A stretch of 64,000 bases of DNA, from positions 558,001-622,000 of the forward strand of contig NZ_CP071849.1 of the NCBI RefSeq assembly GCF_023716565.1, written 5' to 3'. Shown piece by piece: positions 44,578 to 54,037 of the stretch (the first letter of the stretch is position 1; each line of letters opens with the position of its first letter). The translations under genes and the position numbers were made by a program. The notes under the pieces are model-generated. The model saw nothing but the letters and a program-made list of their open reading frames with translations, ran no database searches and was not told the origin of the DNA. Origin of the DNA: Vibrio sp. SCSIO 43136. GTDB taxonomy: Bacteria > Pseudomonadota > Gammaproteobacteria > Enterobacterales > Vibrionaceae.

Positions 44578-45882
44578 TTAACGATCCCAGTAAATCTCTT
44601 CCAAGCTATCTTCACGCTCAGGAAGTGCTCGAGATAAGCGAGGCGCATGCTGGGTTAACACCTCATAGCTTACACGGTTAGCATATTTACAAATCTGCGA
44701 TAGCGAAGAGTAGCTTAAATACGCTTGCGAGTGCTTATCTGAATCGACCACGTTTGCTTTGTGGTAGAGATTTGCAGCCATGTCGTGAAGCAGAGTTGAG
44801 AGTGCAGCATCACCAGCACCGTTAGTGTTTTTAATTTCTAGAGGACCGCCTAAGTATGGCTCAATATGAGAGTAGACTTTAATCGGTTGTTCACAATCGG
44901 ACTTGCGCATGGAGCGGCTAAACTCAAACTGGTTAAAGTTTTCGATGCTGCCTTCACGCATTGGGTTGTTCGATTCACGCTTAGTGCTTTCTTCAGTGTA
45001 GCCCGCCATATATAGCCCTTCAGGGCCTGCCGTGCACAAAACCAAGTCAACCCACTCTAGGGCTTTGTCTGCCGCTTTCAATGGATCTAACTCGCCTGTT
45101 AGCGCTTCGCCTTCTTCTTCATTCATCGCAACAACAGTGATGTTGTCACGCAGATACTCTTGCCACCACTCGGCTTTGCCTTCGATGACGTATTTGGTAC
45201 CAAGGGTTAGAACCACAGGCACATTGTTCTCTTTCGCCAACTCAATTGCACGCTGAACCGCTTTAGGCATTGGGTCTTCTGGCTTGCCACGCATAAGGTA
45301 AGAAGAAACAACAAGCGCTGCTGCTTTCTTGAAAATGTGTGGTGGCACGCTTTCGGGATTAAGCTGGTTCATGTGACCTTCGTTGATGGCAAAGGTACGC
45401 TCACCATCATCGCTGATCAGGGTGTAACAACGACCAATCGGGCCATCAACGGTCTCAAGATAGTTAAGATCCATACGAGAGGAGGTGTTACACAGATAAC
45501 GATATGCGTATGATCCAACTTCGATATTCTTGCTCATCACACCCAGCAGAACGGATTTGCTGTCAGCAAGCACAGAGTAGTTGTGCAGCGTATTACCAAT
45601 GGTATCGCCAGGGTGTTCATGGGTGATAAGACGTTTTTCTTTTAGTTCCTGATATAGAGCGTCCGCTTTGCTCTCTTCTAGAACGAGGGAGTGACCTTTA
45701 CTTAGGTCGTATTTCTCTAGGAAGTCATCATCGACACGAGCTTCGATATCTACGATGGTTTGACCCACACCCACAATTGTCGGGCGATGAAGTTTCGGTG
45801 CCTGACGGATCTGGTTGATTAATGGATCACGAGAGTGGCTCGGAAAGTAGTGTTTAGACTTACGCTGACCAGGAAATTTCAT
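44578..45882 (-). CDS. gsk: Inosine/guanosine kinase
   Basis: 434 residues from the ATG at 45882 (MKFPGQRKSKHYFP), which is the standard Gsk N-terminus; the upstream codons are not conserved. It is a PfkB-family nucleoside kinase that phosphorylates inosine and guanosine in purine salvage. GVGQTIVDIEARVDDD is the N-terminal substrate-binding region. The catalytic motif is NTNGAGDAALSTLL, whose GAGD contains the base Asp. It lies downstream of no purine gene, but fhs next to it carries a PurR box. Confidence 0.95.
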   Translation of the reverse strand: MKFPGQRKSKHYFPSHSRDPLINQIRQAPKLHRPTIVGVGQTIVDIEARVDDDFLEKYDLSKGHSLVLEESKADALYQELKEKRLITHEHPGDTIGNTLHNYSVLADSKSVLLGVMSKNIEVGSYAYRYLCNTSSRMDLNYLETVDGPIGRCYTLISDDGERTFAINEGHMNQLNPESVPPHIFKKAAALVVSSYLMRGKPEDPMPKAVQRAIELAKENNVPVVLTLGTKYVIEGKAEWWQEYLRDNITVVAMNEEEGEALTGELDPLKAADKALEWVDLVLCTAGPEGLYMAGYTEESTKRESNNPMREGSIENFNQFEFSRSMRKSDCEQPIKVYSHIEPYLGGPLEIKNTNGAGDAALSTLLHDMAANLYHKANVVDSDKHSQAYLSYSSLSQICKYANRVSYEVLTQHAPRLSRALPEREDSLEEIYWDR

Positions 45883-45992
45883 GGAAAAAACGGGGTTATG
45901 AAAACAAGGTGCGAATTCTATCACAAAAATTTAGTGAGGATTACATTTGTTGCAATCAATTTGTCATCAAGTTTTGTTTAAGAGGCAATAGT

Positions 45993-46021
45993 AAAACAGG
46001 GCGATAATTCGCCCTGTTTCG
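45993..46021 (-). terminator. Terminator downstream of creA
   Basis: The perfect stem AACAGGGCGA/TCGCCCTGTT with a short loop lies six bases past the creA stop and has T residues on the minus strand. Confidence 0.85.
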
Positions 46022-46027
46022 ATTCAA

Positions 46028-46495
46028 CTATTTGGTAGCCACTGGCTCTACATAAGCCGCCGTTCCCCACAGTGGTACCGTAGACAAACTGTGCTTGAAG
46101 CTGCCTTCGGTCTCTTTTGTTGTGTATGACAAGTAAAGTAGGGTTTGGTTTTCAGCATCGTAAATACGACGAACCTTCATCGATTTGAAGAAGATGCTCT
46201 TAGATTGCTTAAATACCACTTCCCCCGATTTGCTCTTGTCGATACTCGCGATCATCTCAGGAGTGATGTCACCAGTTTGGCGACAAGAGATTGAGCTGTC
46301 ACTTGGATCAGCCAAACTCAAGTTGGCTTCAACGGATGCAATATGACAGGTTACACCGGGGATCTTGTCGTCATCAAGGTTAGATATCTTGATGTCTTTT
46401 AGTGTAAAGATACCCAGAGAAACATCACCCACTTCATTATCAGAGCAGCCCATTAGGGCTACTGAAAGCCCAAGAATTGCAGCGAGTTTTTTCAT
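46028..46495 (-). CDS. creA: CreA-family lipoprotein
   Basis: A 155-residue exported protein of the CreA family. The N-terminus has a lipobox-like LMGCSD with Cys17, and the body carries VGDVSLGIFTLKDIKI, GVTCHIASVEANLSLADPSDSSISC and VFKQSKSIFFKSMKVRRIYDAENQTLLYLSYT, all family-typical. The two inner Cys could form a disulfide. CreA has no known activity. In E. coli it lies next to creBCD, but here it stands alone. Confidence 0.92.
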   Translation of the reverse strand: MKKLAAILGLSVALMGCSDNEVGDVSLGIFTLKDIKISNLDDDKIPGVTCHIASVEANLSLADPSDSSISCRQTGDITPEMIASIDKSKSGEVVFKQSKSIFFKSMKVRRIYDAENQTLLYLSYTTKETEGSFKHSLSTVPLWGTAAYVEPVATK

Positions 46496-46655
46496 CGTTA
46501 AGCCTCAGTTAGTTGTGTGTGCCCAGTCTTCTTCGATTCAGCGAGAATTCAACGCCTTGTTAGCGTTTCTCAGGAAAAATTGGGAAGACTCAGTAAGATA
46601 GAGTAACCAAGAGTATAACGACTTGTTGGTTAATGTTTATAGCATTTAGCAACAA

Positions 46656-47105
46656 TTATTCACTCTGATCGGATTTTTCTGCGTAATAGTGAAGCAGTTC
46701 CGTCAATGTTTTAACCCAAGCGAGAGCATCTTTTGGTGGGGTTTGCAGGATTTCTTCGACTTTAGCGCAATGCACTTCTAGGCTAATGGCCTTTTCTAAG
46801 TTGAAAGAGATTGCGTAGAAATGCCACAACAATAGGCGACTCATGCGTTGAATGTTTTGCTTCGCATTGTCAGACTCTTCAAAAGCCAAGATTACCTGAC
46901 CAAGTGCGATTGCGCTCATACGCAGCATGGCATCAAACTGTGCAGCTTTCATGCGTTCTTCGTTGTCGGTCTCTTCGTTCTCGAATGTGAACAGCTCGCT
47001 CATCATATCTTCTGGCACCATACGAGTGAGAATGCGCATGCTAAATTCTTCCAGTTCGTGCCTAGGCATGGTTACCAAACATTCAAAGCTGTAATCACGT
47101 TCCAT
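46656..47105 (-). CDS. Hypothetical acidic alpha-helical protein
   Basis: A 149-residue soluble protein that I do not recognise. It is acidic and helical throughout, with no signal peptide or membrane segment. It begins MERDYSFECLVTMPRHELEEF and ends in KSDQSE. Codon use resembles its neighbours, so it is probably a resident gene. It lies between creA and a divergent dCMP-deaminase-like gene, 160 bp from the former. No catalytic motif is visible. Confidence 0.75.
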   Translation of the reverse strand: MERDYSFECLVTMPRHELEEFSMRILTRMVPEDMMSELFTFENEETDNEERMKAAQFDAMLRMSAIALGQVILAFEESDNAKQNIQRMSRLLLWHFYAISFNLEKAISLEVHCAKVEEILQTPPKDALAWVKTLTELLHYYAEKSDQSE

Positions 47106-47294
47106 AAAAAGTCTCCAACGGTTAGGGGGCGCATAGTCTACCCAGCTTTAAGTTCAGTTTACAGTGTAAATAGGCACTTGGTAGCGAACTAATTGGGTTA
47201 CTGGTGTGATGACTAAGAAAAGTCGTACAAGATCAAAATTTTGCGTTATTATTTGCTCAATATCACACGATTAACTGGCATTAAGAGGCAGACG

Positions 47295-47744
47295 ATGATT
47301 TCTAAGTGGGCAGTCCGATTCTTTCAGATGGCTGAACTGGTTGCATCTTGGAGTAAAGATCCATCAACACAAGTTGGTGCGGTAATTACCAAAGCTAACC
47401 GCATTGTATCGGTTGGTTTTAATGGTTATCCGCACGGTATTTCTGACAGCGCAGATACTGATGAGCGTGATATGAAATACTTAAAAACGCTTCATGCAGA
47501 AGAGAATGCCATCCTATTCGCCAAGCGCGATTTGGATGAGTGTGAGATCTGGGTAACTCATTTTCCTTGCCCGAACTGTGCAGCGAAGATCATTCAAACA
47601 GGTATCAAAGCGGTGCATTGCCCTGAGCAAACGGAAGACTTTTTATCGCGTTGGGGCGAGAAAATTCAAGTCAGCCAAGACATGTTTGAGCAAGCTGGGG
47701 TGGAGGTAGATTGGTTACCACTGGCCGAACTTGATATGAAATAA
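47295..47744 (+). CDS. Deoxycytidylate deaminase-like protein
   Basis: 149 residues from the ATG at 47295 (MISKWAVRFFQMAELVASW); the preceding in-frame residues lack a ribosome binding site. The zinc-dependent deaminase motifs HAEENAI (His ligand and catalytic Glu) and FPCPNCAAKI (two Cys ligands) are intact. The opening WSKDPSTQVGAVI is typical of dCMP deaminases. Size matches the small bacterial members. It may make dUMP for thymidylate synthesis or act on a related nucleotide. A strong terminator follows. Confidence 0.9.
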   Translation: MISKWAVRFFQMAELVASWSKDPSTQVGAVITKANRIVSVGFNGYPHGISDSADTDERDMKYLKTLHAEENAILFAKRDLDECEIWVTHFPCPNCAAKIIQTGIKAVHCPEQTEDFLSRWGEKIQVSQDMFEQAGVEVDWLPLAELDMK

Positions 47745-47750
47745 CATTTA

Positions 47751-47776
47751 GAAGCCTGCTTTTGCAGGCTTTTTTA
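47751..47776 (+). terminator. Terminator of the deaminase gene
   Basis: The stem AAGCCTGC/GCAGGCTT with a TTTT loop is followed by TTTT, seven bases past the stop. Confidence 0.92.
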
Positions 47777-47867
47777 CGAAAAATCCAACCTTAAACGCCT
47801 TCCTATTCATTAGTATTAGCTACAATTGTAATTGTTAATACTTTCCTTTTAATTGTGGGGAGAAGCT

Positions 47868-48818
47868 GTGAAGCGAGCCTTGTACTTATTTACGCTATGG
47901 GTTGTTGCGAGCCTCATAAGCCCCAGTTACGTTTACGCCTCAGTGACGCCATCTCTAGAGCCAGATACTTTTGTCATCGGTGTTATCAGTTCCAACCCTA
48001 AAAAAGCCATTAAACGAGCAGGTCCGCTTGCAAAGTATATTGCCGAGCGCTTGCGACCATTTGGCGTTCAACATGGCAAAGTGATTGTTGCACCCGACAA
48101 CAAACGAATGTCCCGTTGGTTGGCCCAAGGTCGAGTCGATATGGTGTCTGAAACCGTATTTTCTGCCAATGAGTTAATAAAGGAAAGTGGGGGGGCCATT
48201 CCTATTGCTAAACGCTGGAAAGGTGGCCTTGCTGAATATTACACGGTGTTTTTCTCGAAACAGAGTATGGATATTAGGGGTTTTGAAGACCTGGTTAATA
48301 AAACGGTTGTGTTTGAAGACCGTGGCTCTACAAGTGCTTTCTACATTCCTGCTGCGATCTTGCTCGATAGTGGTTTTGAGCTGTTTGAACTCACCTCTCC
48401 GAGAGAGTCTCCTCCCGAAGGGAAAATTGGTTACTTATTTGCCGATGAATTAACCAAAGCGGGTGGTGAGATAAACATGTACTCGTGGGTATACAACGGG
48501 ATTGTGTCAGCGGCGGCTTTTAGTAGTGAAGATTGGGACTCGGATATTGCACCCAACATTAAGGAAACTCTGCATATATTTTACCAAAGCCGTTCATTAG
48601 CACGTTCTTTGGAACTCATTCGCCCAGGTATGGCTCCTGCGATGATAGAAGCGATAGAACAAGCTTTGCTGGATATGCATGAGAGTGAAGAAGGAAAAAT
48701 CGTCCTTAAGCGCTACAAGAAAACCACTAAGTTTGAGGCTGTCGATGAACAACTCATGAAGGACTTAGAGTGGGCCAAGAACTTAAAATCACTTGTTGAC
48801 GATAATTTGGTGAACTGA
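47868..48818 (+). CDS. PhnD-like periplasmic substrate-binding protein
   Basis: About 316 residues from the GTG at 47868, which has GGGGAG upstream; an in-frame TTG five codons earlier has none. A signal peptide ends near VYAS. The mature part is a type 2 periplasmic-binding fold of the PhnD/phosphite family with FVIGVISSNPKKAIKR, WLAQGRVDMVSETVFSA, NKTVVFEDRGSTSAFYIPA. There is no ABC transporter gene nearby. The GGDEF-EAL gene follows five bases later, so it probably acts as the ligand-binding input of that protein. Confidence 0.9.
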   Translation: MKRALYLFTLWVVASLISPSYVYASVTPSLEPDTFVIGVISSNPKKAIKRAGPLAKYIAERLRPFGVQHGKVIVAPDNKRMSRWLAQGRVDMVSETVFSANELIKESGGAIPIAKRWKGGLAEYYTVFFSKQSMDIRGFEDLVNKTVVFEDRGSTSAFYIPAAILLDSGFELFELTSPRESPPEGKIGYLFADELTKAGGEINMYSWVYNGIVSAAAFSSEDWDSDIAPNIKETLHIFYQSRSLARSLELIRPGMAPAMIEAIEQALLDMHESEEGKIVLKRYKKTTKFEAVDEQLMKDLEWAKNLKSLVDDNLVN

Positions 48819-48823
48819 CGTTA

Positions 48824-50962
48824 ATGAAGCTACTTAGCCGTATTACCATCGCTAACACCGTGTTGGTCATCATCGCCATGGCCGCACTAAGCTTTGTGCA
48901 GCTATTAGTGTTTCGCCAAGGCTCTGATGTTGTGATGAAACAAACCACGGAGTTGGTCTCTCAGAGCTTAACTAACCAGTTAGAAGCGCGAGCTAAATAT
49001 ACCGCCAACTATTTAAGTGACTCACTGATTAACCCTATGTACACCTATGACATGGAAGGGATCTACGATTTACTTAAACCAGCACTAGACAGCGAAGAGT
49101 TGGAACGAGTAGTGGTCTTCGATGCGAAAGGGCACACCTTTCATACCGGGTTGAGAGTCGACCCGAATTATGGTCAGGCGGTTGAGAACAAACAACTGCT
49201 CCATCGCATACTTAATCTTAAGAAACCCTACTCAAAAATAGACTCAGACTTCTTCACTTATGGCGTGCCCTTGATGATTGGGGATGAGCTACTCGGTGGC
49301 CTTTACTTGAGTTTCTCACTCGAGATCATTCAAGAGCAAATTCATGAGACTCAGGTGGTTATTCAAAATGTTAAGCATGGTGCTCAAACAGAGATCACTT
49401 TTGGTGCGGTAGGGTTAGCTGTCCTATTTAGTGCATTGGCGATAGGCGTCTCTTTCATTGTCACTAATTCAATTATTTCACCTTTGGCAGATCTCATCAC
49501 GCAAACCAAACGGATCTCTAAAGGGGAGCTTGACTCGGTGAGTACCGAGATCCGACGTAGTGACGAACTTGGCGACCTCGCTGCTTCATTTAATGAAATG
49601 TCAGCAAGCTTGATTGAGCGTCGTAAAGCAATAGAATTCCTTGCCTATCACGATCATCTCACTGAACTACCAAACCGAACCAAATTTACTTCGTTGGTAG
49701 AAACTTTATTGGTCCAGCGTCGATTCAATCATGAGCCGTTAATGATTCTGTTTGTTGATTTGGATGACTTCAAAGCCGTCAATGACAACTTCGGCCATCA
49801 AGCGGGTGATAGGTTGCTCATCCAAGTCGCTAATCGGTTTAGGCGTACGATTGTTGCTAGTCGCCCAACATATGCACCGAGTGAAGACGTTGTGCTATCA
49901 AGAATCGGTGGTGACGAGTTCTTGATTTGCTTACCTGAATGTAAGTGTGAGGGCATTGTTGAACGGCTTATTCAGGATTTGATCAATGAGATCCGTCGCC
50001 CGATCATCATAGACAATGAACAGTTAGTGGTCGGGGGCAGTATAGGTATTTCTCGTTACCCTGAAGATGGCATGACGGCGGACGATTTGGTTAAGTGCGC
50101 TGATATTGCTATGTATCACGCCAAAACCAACGGCAAGAACATGTACTGTTTCTTTACTGATGAAATGCGTGATGCGGTACTGAAGAAATCCATGATGGAG
50201 CGTCGCCTGCATTTGGCGATGAAGACGATGGAACAATTTGCGGTTTGGTATCAGCCATTTTTTGATACTAAAACCGGCAGCCTGATTGGTGCTGAAGCGC
50301 TTCTACGTTGGAATCACCCAGAAAAGGGTACCATCCCACCAGATGAATTTATCACGGTAGCAGAAGAGTGTGGTTTGATTGTAACCTTGGGAGAGTGGGT
50401 GATTTCTCAAGTTTGTCAGCAGCTCAAAAGTTGGCAGGATCATTTGGGGGATAATTTCTATATCTCGGTTAATTTGTCAGCAAAACAGCTTTACGGTCAA
50501 CAGGTGGTAAAGGCTTTCTACAATCACATCGAAGCTTCTGGCATTGATAGTTCTAGGCTGCACATCGAGGTGACGGAGAGTCTATTGATGAGTAATGAGC
50601 GCGAAGCGGCGTGCTCGCTCGAGCAGTTACGTTCTAAGGGCATGCAGGTATGGCTGGATGATTTTGGTACCGGCTTCTCGTCACTTAACTATTTGCGTCA
50701 GTTTAAAATGGACGGTTTGAAAATCGATAAAAGCTTTGTACGAGACATTGAAACCGATGCCAATGATCGAACCTTGTGCAAAACCATTATTTCACTGGCG
50801 CACGATTTGGGGCTAGATATTGTTGCTGAAGGGATTGAAACTCAAGCTCAGTTGGACTTTCTAGTCGCTGAGGGTTGCCGCATCGGACAGGGGGATTTGT
50901 TCGCTTCTGCGATGTGTTCAGATAGTTTTGAGCAACGCTTTTTCATCAAACAAGTCAGTTAG
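48824..50962 (+). CDS. HAMP-GGDEF-EAL protein paired with a PhnD-like sensor
   Basis: A 712-residue membrane protein. Helices at about 7-27 and 190-212 flank a periplasmic domain of about 160 residues. A HAMP domain (about 215-265), a GGDEF domain (about 270-440, active site SRIGGDEFLICL intact) and an EAL domain (about 455-705) follow. EAL motifs GAEALLRW, IEVTESLL, LDDFGTGFSSLNYL, KIDKSFV and AEGIE are kept; the usual QGYLF near the C-terminus is changed to QGDLFASAM. Both cyclase and phosphodiesterase activity look possible. The five-base gap to the PhnD-like gene supports a two-component sensor. Confidence 0.92.
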   Translation: MKLLSRITIANTVLVIIAMAALSFVQLLVFRQGSDVVMKQTTELVSQSLTNQLEARAKYTANYLSDSLINPMYTYDMEGIYDLLKPALDSEELERVVVFDAKGHTFHTGLRVDPNYGQAVENKQLLHRILNLKKPYSKIDSDFFTYGVPLMIGDELLGGLYLSFSLEIIQEQIHETQVVIQNVKHGAQTEITFGAVGLAVLFSALAIGVSFIVTNSIISPLADLITQTKRISKGELDSVSTEIRRSDELGDLAASFNEMSASLIERRKAIEFLAYHDHLTELPNRTKFTSLVETLLVQRRFNHEPLMILFVDLDDFKAVNDNFGHQAGDRLLIQVANRFRRTIVASRPTYAPSEDVVLSRIGGDEFLICLPECKCEGIVERLIQDLINEIRRPIIIDNEQLVVGGSIGISRYPEDGMTADDLVKCADIAMYHAKTNGKNMYCFFTDEMRDAVLKKSMMERRLHLAMKTMEQFAVWYQPFFDTKTGSLIGAEALLRWNHPEKGTIPPDEFITVAEECGLIVTLGEWVISQVCQQLKSWQDHLGDNFYISVNLSAKQLYGQQVVKAFYNHIEASGIDSSRLHIEVTESLLMSNEREAACSLEQLRSKGMQVWLDDFGTGFSSLNYLRQFKMDGLKIDKSFVRDIETDANDRTLCKTIISLAHDLGLDIVAEGIETQAQLDFLVAEGCRIGQGDLFASAMCSDSFEQRFFIKQVS

Positions 50963-50999
50963 GCCATCGAACCAGTCTTGATTCAATGGCTTAACTATT

Positions 51000-51920
51000 T
51001 TATTGGGCCAGCAGGTAATCAAGTCCACCACAAATCGCTGCAACCTGTGCAAGATTACACTCTTGCTCGGTGACTTTCGGGCTATCCGGGTACACTTCAG
51101 TGGTTGTGCCGTATTGGCAATTGCTTAAACCGCTACACAATCCTAACGACTTGGTCGGGTAATTAATCACGCCGTGCTGAACGATTGGTGAGCCGATGAT
51201 TTTATTGTCGGCATCAGGCGGTGCGATGTGAGTGACTTTTTCAACCGCTTGAATGATGGCGCTTTGGAAGGCTTCATTTGGGTTGTCGGTATCGCCAACT
51301 AGGTAGAAACCGTCTGGTACATTGTCTTCGATATAACTTTTGCCATCTCGAGCGGCAAGGGCAGGACGGAATTCACTTTCATCGGTGTCTGTCGTCTCAT
51401 GAAGATCGATATGGGCGAACACGTTCGGTGTGTGTTCAGTGACCAATGCCATTAAGGATGCAGATTCTTGCGCTGGACTGTCTGGGTAGAAAGAGCGGTT
51501 GGGGTCAATGGCGTGTGGATTCCAACGGTTGATGGTCTCATATCCCCATGGGCTCACACATGGCGCGATCAGGAAATTAAATTCACTGGCATACTTCTCA
51601 ATAGCATCGCTTGCAAATAGCAGAGCACCTTGAACGCCACTGGTTTCGTAGCCGTGTACACCGCCAGTAATTAAAATGGTTGGCTTACCTTCATCCCACA
51701 CTTTGCTCTTTAGGGCTTTGAGAGGGTAGCGAGATGGCTCAATGTCGAGAGCACCGTAATCTACAACCACAAGGGTCGAGCTGATGTTTTCTAGCTTATC
51801 TAGGACTTGTTGCTGGTAGCTGCGTTTAACGCTGGTTTGTTGATACCAGGCGTGTTTTTCCTTGTCTGTCCAAGGCGTATTCGGTGTACCAATCGGGTAG
51901 TGATGTTGGGTTTGGCTCAT
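51000..51920 (-). CDS. M14-family metallopeptidase / succinylglutamate desuccinylase-like
   Basis: A 306-residue zinc hydrolase of the M14/AstE-AspA fold. Zinc ligands are visible in TGGVHGYETSG (HxxE) and the later HIDLHETT. The substrate-binding NR pair is in IDPNRSFYPD, and the catalytic Glu may lie in TTTEVYPDSP. No signal peptide is present, so it is cytosolic. It is 12 bases downstream of selO in the same direction and probably co-transcribed. The substrate could be a peptide or an N-acylated amino acid. Confidence 0.88.
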   Translation of the reverse strand: MSQTQHHYPIGTPNTPWTDKEKHAWYQQTSVKRSYQQQVLDKLENISSTLVVVDYGALDIEPSRYPLKALKSKVWDEGKPTILITGGVHGYETSGVQGALLFASDAIEKYASEFNFLIAPCVSPWGYETINRWNPHAIDPNRSFYPDSPAQESASLMALVTEHTPNVFAHIDLHETTDTDESEFRPALAARDGKSYIEDNVPDGFYLVGDTDNPNEAFQSAIIQAVEKVTHIAPPDADNKIIGSPIVQHGVINYPTKSLGLCSGLSNCQYGTTTEVYPDSPKVTEQECNLAQVAAICGGLDYLLAQ

Positions 51921-51932
51921 ATTGCGTGTGTC

Positions 51933-53354
51933 CTAGGTTCCACAAAATGTTTGGTAGTATCGATCGCCATCTTCAGGTGTATCTTGATAGCGAGATGTGT
52001 CTTGAAGCTGTTGATAGGGCGAGCCTACCACAGTGAGAAACGCTTGCGCAGCCTTGTCGTTATATTCGCTTACACACTGATCAATAATTGACTCTACGTG
52101 ATGATTTCTTGGAATAACTAGTGGGTTGGCCGCTGTCATCTGTTCCAATGCATTGGACGATTCCTGCACCGCATTCCACCATGTATCAAATGGTGCAAAG
52201 TTCAACGCACTGACAAGTTTACCATTGGCAACACTTTGGGTGAGTGATACGAAAGTACGTGTATAGTCTAGCTCTTTCTCTAAGAAGGCTTGAAGTAGAG
52301 TGTCGATCAGATCTCTTGGAGGTTCGTTTGTATCTAGCCCAAACTTGCTAGCCATCATTTGATAATAAGCGGTTTTAAACTTGTCACTAAAACCAACAAT
52401 GATTGGCTCAAGCACAGCGACGGCCTTATCACTGTCTGTATCCACTAGCGGCAGCAATGCTTCGGCTAACCTTGCCATATTCCACTGCATGATCCATGGT
52501 TGATTGCCAAAGCTATAGCGGCCTTGTTCATCAATGGAGCTATAAACCGTGTGCGGATCATAGACTCCCATCATGGCGCAAGGTCCAAAGTCGATGGTTT
52601 CGCCTGAAATGGTGGTGTTGTCGGTGTTCATCACACCGTGAATAAAACCGACTCTCATCCACTCACTGACAGTGTGTATTTGCTTATATACCACCGCTTG
52701 TAAGAACTGTGAGACTTTGTCTTCAGCCTTAGTAGAGATATGTGGGTAATGCCTTTTAATGGCAAAATCCAACAAGTTTTCTAGGTCTTGTTTGGAGCCG
52801 TTGGCGGAAAAATATTGGAAAGTTCCGACACGTAAGTGGCTTGCCGCTATACGAGTGACAATGCCGCCAGCTTCAAAGCCTTGGCGCATCACTTGATCGC
52901 CAGTACCTACGACTGCAAGGCTTCTGGTCGTTGGAACACCCAACCCAGCCATCGCTTCACTCATTAGATATTCTCGAATGGCAGGGCCAAGCGCACTGAG
53001 GCCGTCTCCTCGGCGAGAATAGCGTGTACGACCTGACCCTTTTAGTTGGATATCCCAAATCTCATTGGGCGCAGTGTGTAATTCACCGAGTAGGTGTGCT
53101 CTTCCATCTCCTAGCGACGGGTTGTAGTGACCAAACTGGTGGCCTGCATAGGCTAGAGCTACGGGCTCGCTCTCTTCTAGAAGCGCTTGACCAGAAAATA
53201 GTAATGCAGCGTCTTCGGTAGCTAAATCTTCGAAGCCTAGTTTTGATGCGAGGTTGGTATTCCAAAACAGTAGGCTTGGTTTAGAGACCGTTGCAGGGAG
53301 ACAGGCTTGATAAAATGCGTCTCCAAGTTGGGTGTAACTGTTTGTGAGTTTCAC
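51933..53354 (-). CDS. selO: Protein AMPylase SelO (YdiU)
   Basis: 473 residues from the GTG at 53354 (KLTNSYTQLGDAFY follows), with AAAGGA six bases upstream; a TTG ten codons earlier has no such site. SelO is a pseudokinase that transfers AMP from ATP to Ser, Thr or Tyr of target proteins in redox control. Family landmarks are YAGHQFGHYNPSLGDGRA, IQLKGSGRTRYSRRGDG, GVMNTDNTTISGETIDFGPC. The metal-binding Asn/Asp are retained. The C-terminus, ending at TFCGT, has a single Cys instead of the Sec of eukaryotic SelO. Confidence 0.94.
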   Translation of the reverse strand: MKLTNSYTQLGDAFYQACLPATVSKPSLLFWNTNLASKLGFEDLATEDAALLFSGQALLEESEPVALAYAGHQFGHYNPSLGDGRAHLLGELHTAPNEIWDIQLKGSGRTRYSRRGDGLSALGPAIREYLMSEAMAGLGVPTTRSLAVVGTGDQVMRQGFEAGGIVTRIAASHLRVGTFQYFSANGSKQDLENLLDFAIKRHYPHISTKAEDKVSQFLQAVVYKQIHTVSEWMRVGFIHGVMNTDNTTISGETIDFGPCAMMGVYDPHTVYSSIDEQGRYSFGNQPWIMQWNMARLAEALLPLVDTDSDKAVAVLEPIIVGFSDKFKTAYYQMMASKFGLDTNEPPRDLIDTLLQAFLEKELDYTRTFVSLTQSVANGKLVSALNFAPFDTWWNAVQESSNALEQMTAANPLVIPRNHHVESIIDQCVSEYNDKAAQAFLTVVGSPYQQLQDTSRYQDTPEDGDRYYQTFCGT

Positions 53355-53399
53355 TTTACGTCCTTTAAGGTGAATGTTGCCCAAGATTACCGATTATGG

Positions 53400-53921
53400 T
53401 TAGGGTCTGCGAGCCAGATCTCGAGCTAGAATAAGCGCAAGTCCAAAGACTTGGAAGAACAGAGCGAGATTCTTGTAGTAATCATACTGCTCTTGTTGAT
53501 GTTTCATTATTTCGCTGATATCGATAATTTGCAGATAGTAGTCGTCTATTTGATTACGTTGGTTGGCCTGTTCTAGATCAATGGTTTGGTTAAGTTCACC
53601 CAGCGTTTGCTGGCTGGGCAGTGCGACATCTGTGCCAATCCAAACTGAGAGCTGCTGCTTTAAGAAGTCAGCGCCTTGCGCTTGCTGCTCTTCTGGCATT
53701 GCAGTGAATAGCACTAAGGTTTCTCGCTTTCTCTCTAGGGTATTGATTCTCTCCCATGCACGATCAATCGCATAGAGATGTTGAGTCTTCTCTCTTTCTA
53801 GTTCAGATGAGATGTGTTCAAACTGGTCGAGTTGAACGCCGGTAATGATGAGCGCCACCACGTTAAGCATCAAGCCCATTAGTACTACGACCCAAGCTGG
53901 GGGTTTAAGCCATTTCAACAA
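53400..53921 (-). CDS. Hypothetical membrane protein with coiled-coil periplasmic region
   Basis: A 173-residue protein I do not recognise. A membrane helix at about 10-30 and another at about 150-168 bracket a largely helical, Gln/Glu-rich region with coiled-coil features (LEREKTQHLYAIDRAWERIN). It ends with two Arg residues at the cytoplasmic side. The start is TTG at 53921, following GAGG. It lies 45 bp upstream of selO in the same direction and divergent from the glycosyltransferase gene. No enzymatic motif is seen. Confidence 0.7.
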   Translation of the reverse strand: MLKWLKPPAWVVVLMGLMLNVVALIITGVQLDQFEHISSELEREKTQHLYAIDRAWERINTLERKRETLVLFTAMPEEQQAQGADFLKQQLSVWIGTDVALPSQQTLGELNQTIDLEQANQRNQIDDYYLQIIDISEIMKHQQEQYDYYKNLALFFQVFGLALILARDLARRP

Positions 53922-54037
53922 ATTGATACCTCGTCAGTAACACAAGTGTTAATTGAAAATGAATATTGCCATCAGTCCCCATTAATGACGCTACACATAC
54001 ACTGCTATCATCCAATCAAGAGAAGCAGGACAAGAAA

